64,000 nucleotides of DNA from Lutibacter litoralis (GCF_014646675.1 NZ_BMNS01000004.1:344953-408952), one strand, 5' to 3'. Shown: positions 18,833 through 27,825, counted from the first letter of the stretch. The notes: a model not told the origin generated them from the sequence alone. Translations and numbers: made by a program.

Positions 18833-19039
18833 ATGGACTCTTTACAATTAAAAAATAAAATTATTCAAAGAATTATTGAAATTGAAGACGTTAAATTGTT
18901 AAAATCAATTGACATTCTTTTTAATACTTCAGATAAAAATATTTCAAAGTTTTTAGCTTTTGCAAATGAAAAATTATCTCAAGCTGATGAAAAAGAAGAC
19001 TTTACAGATTATATAAAAGAATGGGTTAAAAGCATGTAA
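18833..19039 (+). CDS. Small protein, orphan antitoxin-like
   Basis: A 68-residue acidic protein of unknown function. The start (MDSLQLKNKIIQRIIEIEDV) and the Trp-containing end (DYIKEWVKSM) resemble the small Bacteroidota antitoxin-like proteins that usually precede a RelE-type toxin. No toxin follows: the next gene, 10 bases on, encodes a 2TM-domain membrane protein. The gene sits 38 bases after thyA and is probably co-transcribed with thyA-folA. Codon use matches its neighbours. An independent role in this operon is equally possible. Confidence 0.6.
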   Translation: MDSLQLKNKIIQRIIEIEDVKLLKSIDILFNTSDKNISKFLAFANEKLSQADEKEDFTDYIKEWVKSM

Positions 19040-19049
19040 AACTAATTAT

Positions 19050-19454
19050 ATGATGAAAGAACAGCACGAATTGTATGAAAATGCTCGACATCGAATCAAA
19101 CAAAAGAAACGATTATATTTACATTTTATAGTTTTTTTAGTGGGTTCTGTATTTTTAATTATACTTAATAAATTTTTAAATATTTGGGAACAGTTCGATT
19201 GGTTTGTTTGGGCAATTTTAATTTGGTTATTCTTTTTTATATTACATGTAATTAATGTTTATGTTACCAATAAGTTTATGAATAAAGAATGGGAGCGCAA
19301 ACAAACAGAAAAATTAGTACTAAAACAAGAACTAAAAATTGCTAAACTTGAAAAAGAAATAGCCCAAGAAATAAAACTCAAAGCTGAAAGTGAGCAATAT
19401 GCCTCAGAAGTAAAAAATAAGGAAGAACTGCCAAAAAAGACAAAAAACGAATGA
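19050..19454 (+). CDS. 2TM-domain membrane protein
   Basis: A 134-residue protein with the Bacteroidota 2TM domain: a conserved basic entry (YENARHRIKQKKRLYLHF), two hydrophobic helices (about residues 21-43 and 51-72) and the exit NVYVTNKFMNKEWER. The remaining C-terminus is a charged coiled coil (Glu/Lys/Leu). The 2TM domain also occurs in front of histidine kinases and LytTR regulators, but no such domain is fused here. The ATGATG start leaves the first codon uncertain by one. Its stop overlaps the folA start by four bases (ATGA), so translation of folA is probably coupled to it. Confidence 0.82.
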   Translation: MMKEQHELYENARHRIKQKKRLYLHFIVFLVGSVFLIILNKFLNIWEQFDWFVWAILIWLFFFILHVINVYVTNKFMNKEWERKQTEKLVLKQELKIAKLEKEIAQEIKLKAESEQYASEVKNKEELPKKTKNE

Positions 19455-19933
19455 TTACAATTATAGCTGCAATAGCAGAAAATAATGCTTTAGGAAAAGA
19501 CAATCAACTTATTTGGCATTTACCAGCAGATTTAAAAAGATTTAAACAAGTTACATTAAATCACCATATTATTATGGGTAGAAAAACGTTTGAATCTCTT
19601 GGAAAGCCACTTCCAAACAGAACTTCTATTATAATTACTAGAAATAAAAATTTTAATGCTGAAGGTTGTATTGTTGTACATACTTTAGACGAAGCTCTTG
19701 AAGCAGCAGCTACAGATGATAATCCATACATTTTAGGCGGGGCAGAAATTTACAAACAAGCTATTGAAATTGCAGATAAACTAGACCTAACTTTTATACA
19801 TAATACTTTTAATGCTGATGCATTTTTCCCTAAGATTGACACTTCAATATGGAAAGAAACTTCTAGACAACATTTTAAAGCTGATGAAAAAAATAAATAT
19901 GACTATAGTTTTGTGTCATATAGTAAAAAATAA
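19451..19933 (+). CDS. folA: Dihydrofolate reductase
   Basis: A 160-residue DHFR that reduces dihydrofolate to tetrahydrofolate with NADPH. Hallmarks are IAAIAENNALGKDNQLIWHLPADL (read in two parts; the Asp of PADLKRFK is the active-site acid), MGRKTFESLGKPLPNRTSI, and ILGGAEIYKQAI for NADPH binding. It is the last gene of the nuclease-nupC-thyA run and is coupled to the preceding 2TM gene by a 4-base overlap. Product and substrate link it directly to thyA. Confidence 0.97.
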   Translation: MITIIAAIAENNALGKDNQLIWHLPADLKRFKQVTLNHHIIMGRKTFESLGKPLPNRTSIIITRNKNFNAEGCIVVHTLDEALEAAATDDNPYILGGAEIYKQAIEIADKLDLTFIHNTFNADAFFPKIDTSIWKETSRQHFKADEKNKYDYSFVSYSKK

Positions 19934-19993
19934 AAAAGAGCCTTCAATAGAAGACCCCTTTTAATTAAACCAAACTTAATAATAAGTGAATTA

Positions 19994-20596
19994 CTATTTC
20001 TTTTTATAAATTTTTTGTTCAAATACTCTACCAGCACTTTTCATTACAATGCTATAATTTCCAGATTTAAGATTTTTTATATTTAATGTTTTACCTAAGT
20101 TTATACCACCATTTAACTTCTCTTGATATAAGCTGTTTAATTGATTATCATATAAATAAATCTCAAAATCTTCCTTTTTAAATTCTATTTTAGAAATAAA
20201 AACTAAATCTCCCTCTTGCCTAACAATAGGCTTGTAATACGTACTTTCAATGTCGCTTTTAAATTCACATCCTTTAGAAGATATTTTAAAAGGCATTAAA
20301 TTAATTTTTGTTCTACCTTCAATCTCAAAGTAATAATTACCCTCTGGCAATGTATTTAAATCATATTTTTTTGAAATATAATTTCCTTCAAACTTTTCAG
20401 TATATAGAACCTCTCCAAAAACATCTTTTACTCTTATTGTTAAATCGCCATCTGAATTTTCTAGTTTTAAATCAATTAACTTTGAGCTAATTACCTCTAC
20501 TTTAACCTTGTTATTAATGTTTGTTGCGTTAATTACTATAGTAGTTAATAAAGCCACAATAAGTAATTTCATTTTAATTAAATTTTTCATATTCAA
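19994..20596 (-). CDS. Secreted protein with two beta-rich repeats, unknown function
   Basis: A 200-residue predicted secreted protein with a signal peptide of about 24 residues (KLLIVALLTTIVINA). The mature part shows two similar halves: each has a strand-rich stretch and a LxxLxxGxYxxxxxG motif (LPEGNYYFEIEGRTK and LKSGNYSIVMKSAGR), resembling the turn motif of T9SS sorting and FlgD-like beta domains. The end, FEQKIYKKK, looks like a short T9SS-type terminus. It stands alone, convergent with folA and divergent from the AraC regulator gene at 20791. The function is not recognised. Confidence 0.65.
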   Translation of the reverse strand: MNMKNLIKMKLLIVALLTTIVINATNINNKVKVEVISSKLIDLKLENSDGDLTIRVKDVFGEVLYTEKFEGNYISKKYDLNTLPEGNYYFEIEGRTKINLMPFKISSKGCEFKSDIESTYYKPIVRQEGDLVFISKIEFKKEDFEIYLYDNQLNSLYQEKLNGGINLGKTLNIKNLKSGNYSIVMKSAGRVFEQKIYKKK

Positions 20597-20619
20597 TAAT
20601 TTATTAATTAGTATGGGAC

Positions 20620-20627
20620 AAATGTAT
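20620..20627 (-). promoter_or_regulatory. -7 promoter element for the secreted-protein gene
   Basis: TACATTTG on the minus strand, 24 bases ahead of the start at 20596, fits TAnnTTTG exactly. No clear -33 TTTG lies at the expected distance. Confidence 0.45.
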
Positions 20628-20768
20628 GGCGGAATCTCAATCTAAAAAACCTCCAATTTTTCATATTTGTGTTCTATTTTAACTATTAATTAATTGTTAA
20701 TAATTCGATAGGTTAATTTAGAACATAAAAACATCAAATCTAAATAGAATCATTGTTTTATTTATATT

Positions 20769-20776
20769 TACTTTTG
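20769..20776 (+). promoter_or_regulatory. -7 promoter element for the AraC regulator gene
   Basis: TACTTTTG fits TAnnTTTG exactly and lies 14 bases before the ATG at 20791, which would give a leader of only a few bases. No matching -33 element is evident. Confidence 0.45.
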
Positions 20777-20790
20777 TACTTATAGAGAAT

Positions 20791-21669
20791 ATGAAAAATA
20801 CAAAACCAACATTTAAAAAACTAAATCCTGAATTCGGAAGCTCAATTCGAATAAAACAACATAGTAAAAATGTTGTTGATGGTTTACCCTCGTGGCATTT
20901 TCATCCAGAATTAGAGTTGATCTATGTTAACAAAGCAAAAGGTAAAAGACATATTGGCAGCCATTTATCTTATTTTAGTAATAGTCAATTAATTCTTATT
21001 GGGGCTAATTTGCCACATAGTGGTTTTACAGATAGATTTACTTCAAATGGTAAGGAAACGGTTATTCAATTTAAAGAGGACTTTTTAGGAGAAAATTTTG
21101 TTAATTTACCAGAAATGCAACTAGTAAGATCATTGTTTCTTAAAGCCAAGAAGGGTATTCTATTTAATATTGAAGTAAAAACATTAGTTGGTCCAAAAAT
21201 AGAGAATTTAGTTAATTTTGAAGGAATGGATCGAATTATCCATTTTTTAGAAATTTTAAAAGATTTAGCGCAAACAAAGAATTATACATTATTAAATGTT
21301 GATGGTTTTGCTTTTGAAGTTGAGCCTCAAGATAATAACAAAATAGACGTTATTTTTGGTTTTGTAAATACCAACTTTAAAAGACCTATTCCTTTAGATG
21401 AAATTGCCGAAAAAGTAAACATGACAGTACCCGCATTTTGTAGGTATTTTAAAAAGTCTACTAACAAAACATTTACCCAATTTGTAAATGAATTTAGAAT
21501 TGTACACGCTACAAAATTACTTGCAGAAAATCATTCGAGTATTACAGAAATTTGTTTTGAAAGTGGATTTAATAACTTCTCTCACTTTAATAAATTATTT
21601 AAAAAATTTACAGGAAGTAGCCCTCTTAAATACCGTAATGAGATGAAAAAATTATTGGTTCAAAAGTAA
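20791..21669 (+). CDS. AraC-family transcriptional regulator
   Basis: A 292-residue regulator. An N-terminal cupin-like sensor domain (about 15-110; LPSWHFHPELELIYV, GSHLSYFSNSQLILIGANLPH) precedes a C-terminal AraC DNA-binding domain (about 190-290) with both helix-turn-helix units: IPLDEIAEKVNMTVPAFCRYFKK and ITEICFESGFNNFSHFNKLFKK (each read in parts), then GSSPLKYR. Such proteins often sense a sugar or small metabolite and control nearby genes. The only close neighbour is the divergent secreted-protein gene at 19994-20596, which is therefore a candidate target. Confidence 0.92.
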   Translation: MKNTKPTFKKLNPEFGSSIRIKQHSKNVVDGLPSWHFHPELELIYVNKAKGKRHIGSHLSYFSNSQLILIGANLPHSGFTDRFTSNGKETVIQFKEDFLGENFVNLPEMQLVRSLFLKAKKGILFNIEVKTLVGPKIENLVNFEGMDRIIHFLEILKDLAQTKNYTLLNVDGFAFEVEPQDNNKIDVIFGFVNTNFKRPIPLDEIAEKVNMTVPAFCRYFKKSTNKTFTQFVNEFRIVHATKLLAENHSSITEICFESGFNNFSHFNKLFKKFTGSSPLKYRNEMKKLLVQK

Positions 21670-21781
21670 ATTTATTTATAATCTGTTAATTTTCACATTC
21701 AGAAATTTATTTTCATAAATTCTTGCATTCACAGCAATAATAGCTTAAAACATATCGGTTGGACTAACCAAGAATCATAAA

Positions 21782-23536
21782 CTAATTAATATCTAACATA
21801 AAAGGAGCCCTAGCCTGTATTCCTTTTAACGTTGAAAGTTGTTTTATACTTTTATATATTTTATAATGCTCCTCCCCTAACTCTTCCAAAAATAATTTTT
21901 CTTTAGATTTCATAAAAGGAAAACTATTAATTCGATCTTCAAAATCTATTTTATAACTAGGGTAATTTCTAACTCTATAATCTGTTACTTCAGCCAATTC
22001 TGCAGCATGTAAAATGGCATCATCTAAATTACCTAATTTATCTACCAAGCCTTTTTCAATAGCTTCAACTCCAGACCAAACTCTACCTTGAGCAACACTA
22101 TCAACTTCAGCTACTAACATGCCTCTTCCTTTTGCAACTCTTTCTAAAAAAGTAGTATATACTTGTTCAACTCCTTCTTGTGTAACTGTTCTAAAAGCAT
22201 CTGTCATTGGTTCAAAAACACTATAACTAGCACCCTTATTAGTACTTACTTGCTCCGCATTAACACCAATATTATCGGCTAATTGACTAATGTTTGGCAA
22301 CACTCCAAAAACACCAATAGAACCTGTAATTGTAGTAGGTTCCGCAAAAATGACATCTGCATTACATGCAATATAATATCCCCCAGATGCAGCTAAATTA
22401 CCCATAGAAACAACAATTGGTAACTTTGCACTAGCCAACTCTAATCCTCTCCAAATCAACTCACTAGACAATGCGCTTCCTCCTGGAGAATTTACCCTTA
22501 AAACAATGGCTTTAACATTTTTATCATCCGTTGCTTTTCTTAGTGCATTAATAATTAATTCTGGGCCAATAGTATTTTCATCTCCTTTACCATATATTAT
22601 TTCACCTTGTGCATAAATTACAGCAATTTTATTAGTTGCTGAAGAACGTTTACGTCCTTTTCCAATAGAAATATAATCTTTTAATGTAATTCGGTTTAAA
22701 TCATCATTTGAAGAAGTACCAGTTGCAATTTTTAATTTATCGGTATATTCATCAACATAAACTCCTCCATCTACCATACTATTTTCAAGCGCTAAAACAG
22801 CATTTCTTGCCAATAAATCGTCTGCAATATAATTTAATTCCTCAACAGATTTATTTCTACTTTTAGAAATATCTTGTAACATTTCGTTCCAAATAGAAGT
22901 TAAAAAAGATGTAATTTGACTTCTGTTATTCTCGCTCATTTTGTTATATAAAAAAGGTTCAACAGCACTTTTGTATTTTCCATGGCGAATTACCTCCAAT
23001 TTAACTCCAGTTTTATATTGTACATCTTTAAAGTATAAAACTTCTGTAGAAAGTCCTTTAAAATCTATAGCGCCATAAGGATTTATAAAAACAGAATCAG
23101 CAACGGAGCTTAAATAATAACTCTTCTGATCGTATAAATCGGCATAAGCATTTATAAACTTACCCGATTCTTTAAATTCTGAAAGAGCATTTCGTATTGC
23201 TTGGGTTTGAGCAATTCCGCCATTAATACCAGAAACTCGAATACTAATACCTTTAATATTGGTATCGGAAGCGGCATTATGAATGGCATTTAGTATTTCA
23301 TTTAAACCCATTTTACCATCATTAAACCCAAATATTTCATCAAAAGGGTTTTCACTTTTTGGAGCATAATCTTTAATTACCCCCTTTAATCTTAATTCTA
23401 AGACAGAATTGTTTTTTATCTCTATTTTTTCACTTTCAGAAGCTAATGAAGCTATTAAAATAAATAGCATAAAAATGACGCCTAAAGCTATAAATGTTCC
23501 AAAAATGGAAGCTACTAAATTTCTTAAAAATTTCAT
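21782..23536 (-). CDS. sppA: Signal peptide peptidase SppA, 67-kDa type
   Basis: A 584-residue membrane-anchored serine protease that clears cleaved signal peptides. An N-terminal transmembrane anchor (about 8-32) is followed by two tandem S49 domains. The catalytic pair expected for the long type is present: Lys189 in GKYKSAVEPF and Ser384 in AASGGYYIACNAD, with TGSIGVFG downstream. Both halves retain the family fold (VSGINGGIAQTQAIRNAL and RVNSPGGSALSSELIW). It is divergent from the folK-dNK fusion gene. Confidence 0.95.
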   Translation of the reverse strand: MKFLRNLVASIFGTFIALGVIFMLFILIASLASESEKIEIKNNSVLELRLKGVIKDYAPKSENPFDEIFGFNDGKMGLNEILNAIHNAASDTNIKGISIRVSGINGGIAQTQAIRNALSEFKESGKFINAYADLYDQKSYYLSSVADSVFINPYGAIDFKGLSTEVLYFKDVQYKTGVKLEVIRHGKYKSAVEPFLYNKMSENNRSQITSFLTSIWNEMLQDISKSRNKSVEELNYIADDLLARNAVLALENSMVDGGVYVDEYTDKLKIATGTSSNDDLNRITLKDYISIGKGRKRSSATNKIAVIYAQGEIIYGKGDENTIGPELIINALRKATDDKNVKAIVLRVNSPGGSALSSELIWRGLELASAKLPIVVSMGNLAASGGYYIACNADVIFAEPTTITGSIGVFGVLPNISQLADNIGVNAEQVSTNKGASYSVFEPMTDAFRTVTQEGVEQVYTTFLERVAKGRGMLVAEVDSVAQGRVWSGVEAIEKGLVDKLGNLDDAILHAAELAEVTDYRVRNYPSYKIDFEDRINSFPFMKSKEKLFLEELGEEHYKIYKSIKQLSTLKGIQARAPFMLDIN

Positions 23537-23586
23537 GAGTGCACTTTATTATATTAAAATAACTTAAATGTTTATAAGTTGAGCCA

Positions 23587-23594
23587 CAAAGATA
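23587..23594 (-). promoter_or_regulatory. -7 promoter element for sppA
   Basis: TATCTTTG on the minus strand matches TAnnTTTG and lies 50 bases before the sppA ATG. The -33 element is not clear. Confidence 0.4.
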
Positions 23595-23634
23595 TATTTT
23601 TAAATAATACTTTTCTTTTCTTTGTACTCAGTTT

Positions 23635-24762
23635 ATGAAAATATTAAGAACCACATATCTTTCTTTAGGAAGCAATCAAGGTGCTAAACTTAAAAATTTA
23701 CAAAAAGCAATTAATCTAATTGCTGAAAAAATTGGTACTGTCTCTAAAATTTCATCTGTTTATAAAACCGCATCTTGGGGTTTTAAAAGTGATGATTTTT
23801 ATAATATATGTGTTGAACTTTCTACAAATTTAAATCCAGAAGATTTATTAAAAGCTATTCATAAAATTGAAGTTTTTTTAGGAAGAAAACCAAATATTAA
23901 TACTGAATATAAAGCTAGAACCATTGATATTGACATTTTATTATTTGATGCTGAAATAATTTTTTCAAAAGAATTAAATGTTCCTCATAAGGAAATGTTG
24001 CATAGAAACTTTGTATTAATTCCTTTGGCAGAAATTGCACCAAATTTAATACACCCTATTGTAAAACAACGCATGTGCGTTCTTGTTGAAAATTGCACAG
24101 ACAACAACGAAATAGAAAAAACGAATCTAAACCTCGTACGTCCGATTTGTATTTCAGAAAAATATAATTACATAGCTATTGAAGGGAATATTGGTGCTGG
24201 TAAAACAACACTAACAAATATGATTGCTGAAGATTTTAATGCAAAAAAAGTATTAGAACGCTTTGCAGACAATCCATTTTTACCAAAGTTTTACCAAGAT
24301 AACGAACGCTATGCTTTCCCTCTGGAAATGAGCTTCTTGGCGGATAGATATTCACAACTTACCGATGATTTAGCGCAATTTGATTTATTTAAAAACTTTA
24401 TAGTTTCTGATTATTATATTTTTAAATCCTTGATTTTTGCACAAGTAACTTTACAAAAGGAGGAGTATTTTTTATATAGAAAAATGTTTGATATTATGTA
24501 CAAAGAAATTACCAAACCAGATTTGTACATTTATTTATATCAAAATACACCACGCTTATTGGAAAACATTAAAAACCGTGGTAGAGATTATGAGCAAAAT
24601 ATTGCTCCAGAGTACTTAGATAAAATACATAAAGGATACAACACTTTTATTAAAACAGAAGAAAAATTAAACACCTTAATTATAGATGTTTCAAACAAAG
24701 ATTTCCTAAATAATTCAGACGATTATTATGCCATTTTAAATACTATAAAAAGTTGTAGCTAA
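23635..24762 (+). CDS. folK: HPPK-deoxynucleoside kinase fusion
   Basis: A 375-residue fusion of two nucleotide-using kinases. Residues 1-160 are 6-hydroxymethyl-dihydropterin pyrophosphokinase (FolK): YLSLGSNQGAKLKNL, VYKTASWGF, RTIDIDILLFD and VPHKEMLHRNFVLIPLAEIAP. Residues 175-375 are a deoxynucleoside kinase with P-loop GNIGAGKT (184-191), ERFADNPFLPKFY and the LID arginines in NRGRDYEQ. Both domains look catalytically complete. The architecture is known in Flavobacteriia. It joins folate synthesis to deoxynucleoside salvage, matching the nupC-thyA-folA run 4 kb upstream. The gene is divergent from sppA. Confidence 0.93.
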   Translation: MKILRTTYLSLGSNQGAKLKNLQKAINLIAEKIGTVSKISSVYKTASWGFKSDDFYNICVELSTNLNPEDLLKAIHKIEVFLGRKPNINTEYKARTIDIDILLFDAEIIFSKELNVPHKEMLHRNFVLIPLAEIAPNLIHPIVKQRMCVLVENCTDNNEIEKTNLNLVRPICISEKYNYIAIEGNIGAGKTTLTNMIAEDFNAKKVLERFADNPFLPKFYQDNERYAFPLEMSFLADRYSQLTDDLAQFDLFKNFIVSDYYIFKSLIFAQVTLQKEEYFLYRKMFDIMYKEITKPDLYIYLYQNTPRLLENIKNRGRDYEQNIAPEYLDKIHKGYNTFIKTEEKLNTLIIDVSNKDFLNNSDDYYAILNTIKSCS

Positions 24763-24838
24763 AAATTGTTAACAATTTTTATATTCTAGAATTCTGCTTT
24801 CTCACTTGTACCTGTAACTGCTCTCTATAGAATTTAAA

Positions 24839-25174
24839 CTACTTTTTCAACTCTAATTTTTCAGCAAAATAATCGCAAAAATCGCGCATAGTTGCTGTCA
24901 TTTTTTCATCATTAGTTGCGCGTTCAAAAGTACCAGCCATAGAAACTAATGTTTGATGAAAAAATTGTTTCATTTCATCTATTGGCATATCTTTTGTCCA
25001 TAAATCCATTCTTAAAGTATCCTTTGTTTTTGAATCCCAAACAGATATCATTAAAGCTTTTGCTTCTTCATTAGAAATTCCTCCCTCTTCGGCACTCCAA
25101 TGTAATTTTTCTGGAACTTTATTTTCATCTAATCCAACTGTAAATTCAATTTTTGATGTATGTGCTACCGCCAT
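24839..25174 (-). CDS. gldC: Gliding motility protein GldC
   Basis: A 111-residue soluble protein matching GldC, one of the proteins associated with Bacteroidota gliding and the T9SS. Recognised segments are SKIEFTVGLDENKVPEKLHW, EEAKALMISVWDSKTKDTLR and the C-terminal MRDFCDYFAEKL. Its biochemical role is not known. It starts within the stop of gldB (TAATG overlap), which is the usual gldBC arrangement, and lies next to nadE. Confidence 0.92.
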   Translation of the reverse strand: MAVAHTSKIEFTVGLDENKVPEKLHWSAEEGGISNEEAKALMISVWDSKTKDTLRMDLWTKDMPIDEMKQFFHQTLVSMAGTFERATNDEKMTATMRDFCDYFAEKLELKK

Positions 25175-26133
25175 TATTTCTTTGGTTTATATTTAGAGTT
25201 TTTAAATATTTCATCTGCATTTAATTGCAAAAGTTGCTGCAAAGTTACATTATTATTTTTCATATAAGATGTAACAATCTGCCAACCCAACCACACACCA
25301 ATACTTCCTGGTGATTCTTTATCAATATCAATAAAAAATTTTGAAAAAGGTGCTTTATCAATAAAACGTGTTCGCAAATTTGGGTCTAAACTATAAAGCA
25401 ATTCATGTTCTATAAAAAACTTCCAAATTTCAGATTCGTTAGCTGCTGCCCAATCAAACTCTTCGGAGGTATAACCAATTAAACTAGCTTTTGAATATTC
25501 TGGCAAATAACTTTCAATTAAAAACATTCTTTTTCCTTGGTCAATCATAATATCTAAAAATTGTCTTTTTCTACTAAAACTAAAATATTTTTTACTAATC
25601 TCATTTGCAATATCTACTACCAATTGCTTTTTATCAAAATTTTGAGAAAGGTATGCTGGAAAATCTAAATAAATAGCTTGATCCTTACCTAAATACATAT
25701 CTAATGAAACAAACAATAAACTATCTGCATATATTATCTTACTTTCATAATCCAAATTTGTAATTAAGGTTATTATTTTAGGTTCCTTAAAGTTTTTATG
25801 ATAATATTTTATATGTTTAAATAAATCTTCAATTTCAGATGTTTGCTCTGAAAAATCTCCAAAAACTTCTTGAGATGTTTTAAAAAGTTCAATTTCATCA
25901 ATATCGTTAATTTTTTGTAACCAAATACTATCTGAATTATGCTTAGGAAATAAATAAGGATATTGTTTTTTTAACTCTGGTAACGTTTTAACTGTTGTAT
26001 TAAAAAAATTTTGTTCAAATCGATCAACTTCTACATTAATTTCAATATTTGAAACATCAATATTCCTTTTAATTTCTTTTTTGCAAGAAAAACTTACTAA
26101 TAAAACTACTAACAGTATTAAAATTTTGTTCAT
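25174..26133 (-). CDS. gldB: Gliding motility lipoprotein GldB
   Basis: A 319-residue lipoprotein essential for gliding in Flavobacterium. The signal sequence ends in a lipobox with Cys17 (LLVSFSC). Family segments include VDRFEQNFFN near residue 35, the conserved WLGWQIV and FIDIDKESPGSIG near the C-terminus, and SYMKNNNVTLQQLL. It is the first gene of the gldBC pair and is divergent from nadE, the typical flavobacterial order. Confidence 0.92.
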   Translation of the reverse strand: MNKILILLVVLLVSFSCKKEIKRNIDVSNIEINVEVDRFEQNFFNTTVKTLPELKKQYPYLFPKHNSDSIWLQKINDIDEIELFKTSQEVFGDFSEQTSEIEDLFKHIKYYHKNFKEPKIITLITNLDYESKIIYADSLLFVSLDMYLGKDQAIYLDFPAYLSQNFDKKQLVVDIANEISKKYFSFSRKRQFLDIMIDQGKRMFLIESYLPEYSKASLIGYTSEEFDWAAANESEIWKFFIEHELLYSLDPNLRTRFIDKAPFSKFFIDIDKESPGSIGVWLGWQIVTSYMKNNNVTLQQLLQLNADEIFKNSKYKPKK

Positions 26134-26193
26134 TAATTTCTATATTTACGCCTCTTTCTTTTAAAACGCTAAAATTACTAAAAAAGTTTAATT

Positions 26194-26982
26194 ATGAATA
26201 CAGAAAAAGTTGTTGAACATATTGTTAACTGGTTAAAAGAATATGCAACTAATGCAAAGGTAAATGGATTTGTAATTGGAATTTCTGGAGGAATAGATTC
26301 TGCAATTACCTCAATGCTTTGTGCAAAAACAGGCTTTCCTGTTTTATGTGTTGAAATGCCAATTCACCAAGGAGAAAACCAAGTTTCAAGAGGAAAAGAA
26401 CATATTTTAAATTTAAAAAATCAGTTTAAAAATGTAAGTTCAACCGAAGTTAATTTAACAGACACCTTTGAAAAATTTAAATTGGTAGTTCCAACCATTG
26501 AAAATAAAGTTACAGTAAATATGTCTTTAGCAAATACCCGTGCCAGATTGCGTATGACAACTTTGTATTATTTTGCAGGTCTTCACGGTTATTTAGTTGC
26601 TGGAACTGGAAATAAAGTTGAAGATTTTGGGATAGGCTTTTTTACAAAATATGGCGATGGAGGTGTAGATTTAAGTCCTATTGCAGATTTAATGAAGTCT
26701 GAAGTTTATGAAATTGCAGAATTCTTAGAAATCCCTAAAAGTATTCAAAAAGCAGCACCAACCGATGGTTTATTTGGAGATAGCAGAACCGATGAAGATC
26801 AAATTGGAGCAAGCTATAACGAACTTGAATGGGCAATGAAACAAGCTGAAATTGGAAAAACCGGTAACGACTTTTCTGGTAGAGAAAAAGAAGTCTTTAC
26901 CATTTTTTCAAAAAGAAACAGGGCTAATAAACATAAAATGGTTGCCATTCCTGTTTGTGAAATCCCAAAAGATTTAAAATAA
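26194..26982 (+). CDS. nadE: NAD+ synthase, ammonia-dependent
   Basis: A 262-residue NadE that amidates nicotinic acid adenine dinucleotide to NAD+ with ATP and ammonia. The PP-loop SGGIDSAITSMLC, the ALANTRARLRM-like helix (SLANTRARLRMTTLYYF), GTGNKVEDFGIGFFTKYGDGG and PTDGLFGDSRTDEDQIG are all present. There is no N-terminal glutaminase domain, so it is the short, ammonia-using form. It is divergent from gldBC. Confidence 0.95.
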   Translation: MNTEKVVEHIVNWLKEYATNAKVNGFVIGISGGIDSAITSMLCAKTGFPVLCVEMPIHQGENQVSRGKEHILNLKNQFKNVSSTEVNLTDTFEKFKLVVPTIENKVTVNMSLANTRARLRMTTLYYFAGLHGYLVAGTGNKVEDFGIGFFTKYGDGGVDLSPIADLMKSEVYEIAEFLEIPKSIQKAAPTDGLFGDSRTDEDQIGASYNELEWAMKQAEIGKTGNDFSGREKEVFTIFSKRNRANKHKMVAIPVCEIPKDLK

Positions 26983-26994
26983 AAAATATTCGTT

Positions 26995-27825
26995 TTAAAG
27001 TTTAAAAGTAACTACCGGTAATTTAGCATGGTTTGCTAAATCTTCCCCAATACTTCCATTAAACAAATGCGCTAATCCTCTACGACCATGTGTATTAAGC
27101 ACTATAACATCTGCATCAATCAATTTAGAGAAATTAAGTACGCCAGACTCTACAGAAATATCATTATAAATATTTAGGGTAAAATCGCCTAAATCAAACC
27201 CGTCTATAAAACTTCTAATTGCATCACTAGATTCTTTTGTAGTCTCAAAATTGTGAATTGTATTAATTTTAAGTAAATGCAATTTTGCATCAAACAAGAG
27301 TGTAAAATTTAATATTTTTTGAAAAGCAGACCTATTATCAATCTTAAAATTAGACGCAAAAACAATATTTTTAATATTAAAATTGTCTATATCTCTTTTT
27401 ATAACCAATACAGGAATTTCAGAATTTCTAACAACTTTTTCAGTATTGCTTCCAACTAAAATTTCTTCAAGACCAGATGCTCCTTGAGAGCCCATTACAA
27501 TTAAATCAACTTCATGTTTTTTACTTTCGTCTAAAATACCATCATAAGCCTTATGAAAATTCACAGAATCTTCCACTTCAATACCTTCTAAAAACGGCAG
27601 TTTTTTAAATTCTTCGAATTTCTCGTGTGCTCTTTTTAAAAATAACAATGTTGTTGGTGCATTATTTGAAGTCCCAAAACTTGAAGGATCAATAACTCCG
27701 GAAGGTAACTCAAGCATATGCAATAAAAATATTTTCGAATTGGTTTGTTTAGCTATTGATGCTGCAACTTTCGCTGCATATTCAGCTTGTTTTGAAAAAT
27801 CAACTGGTACTAATATACTTTTCAT
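26995..27825 (-). CDS. Tandem-domain universal stress protein
   Basis: A 276-residue protein of two USP domains (about 1-145 and 150-276). The first ends with an ATP-binding-type motif (MGSQGASGLEEILVGSNTEKV followed by PVLVIK); the second ends with NTHGRRGLAHLFNGSIGED and PVVTF, which also keeps the G-x2-G-x9-G-S/T pattern. The N-terminal VPVDFSKQAEYAAKVA is typical. USPs accumulate under starvation and other stresses and can bind ATP. It is convergent with nadE (12 bases apart) and divergent from the rimP operon. Confidence 0.9.
   Translation of the reverse strand: MKSILVPVDFSKQAEYAAKVAASIAKQTNSKIFLLHMLELPSGVIDPSSFGTSNNAPTTLLFLKRAHEKFEEFKKLPFLEGIEVEDSVNFHKAYDGILDESKKHEVDLIVMGSQGASGLEEILVGSNTEKVVRNSEIPVLVIKRDIDNFNIKNIVFASNFKIDNRSAFQKILNFTLLFDAKLHLLKINTIHNFETTKESSDAIRSFIDGFDLGDFTLNIYNDISVESGVLNFSKLIDADVIVLNTHGRRGLAHLFNGSIGEDLANHAKLPVVTFKL

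Noticed and set aside
18833..19454. Toxin-antitoxin pair in the thyA-folA run
   Set aside because: The second gene is a 2TM-domain membrane protein with no toxin fold, so the pair does not qualify.
19932..19962. Hairpin after folA as a terminator
   Set aside because: The stem has several mismatches (GAGCCTTC against GAAGACCC) and only a short T run, too weak to support.
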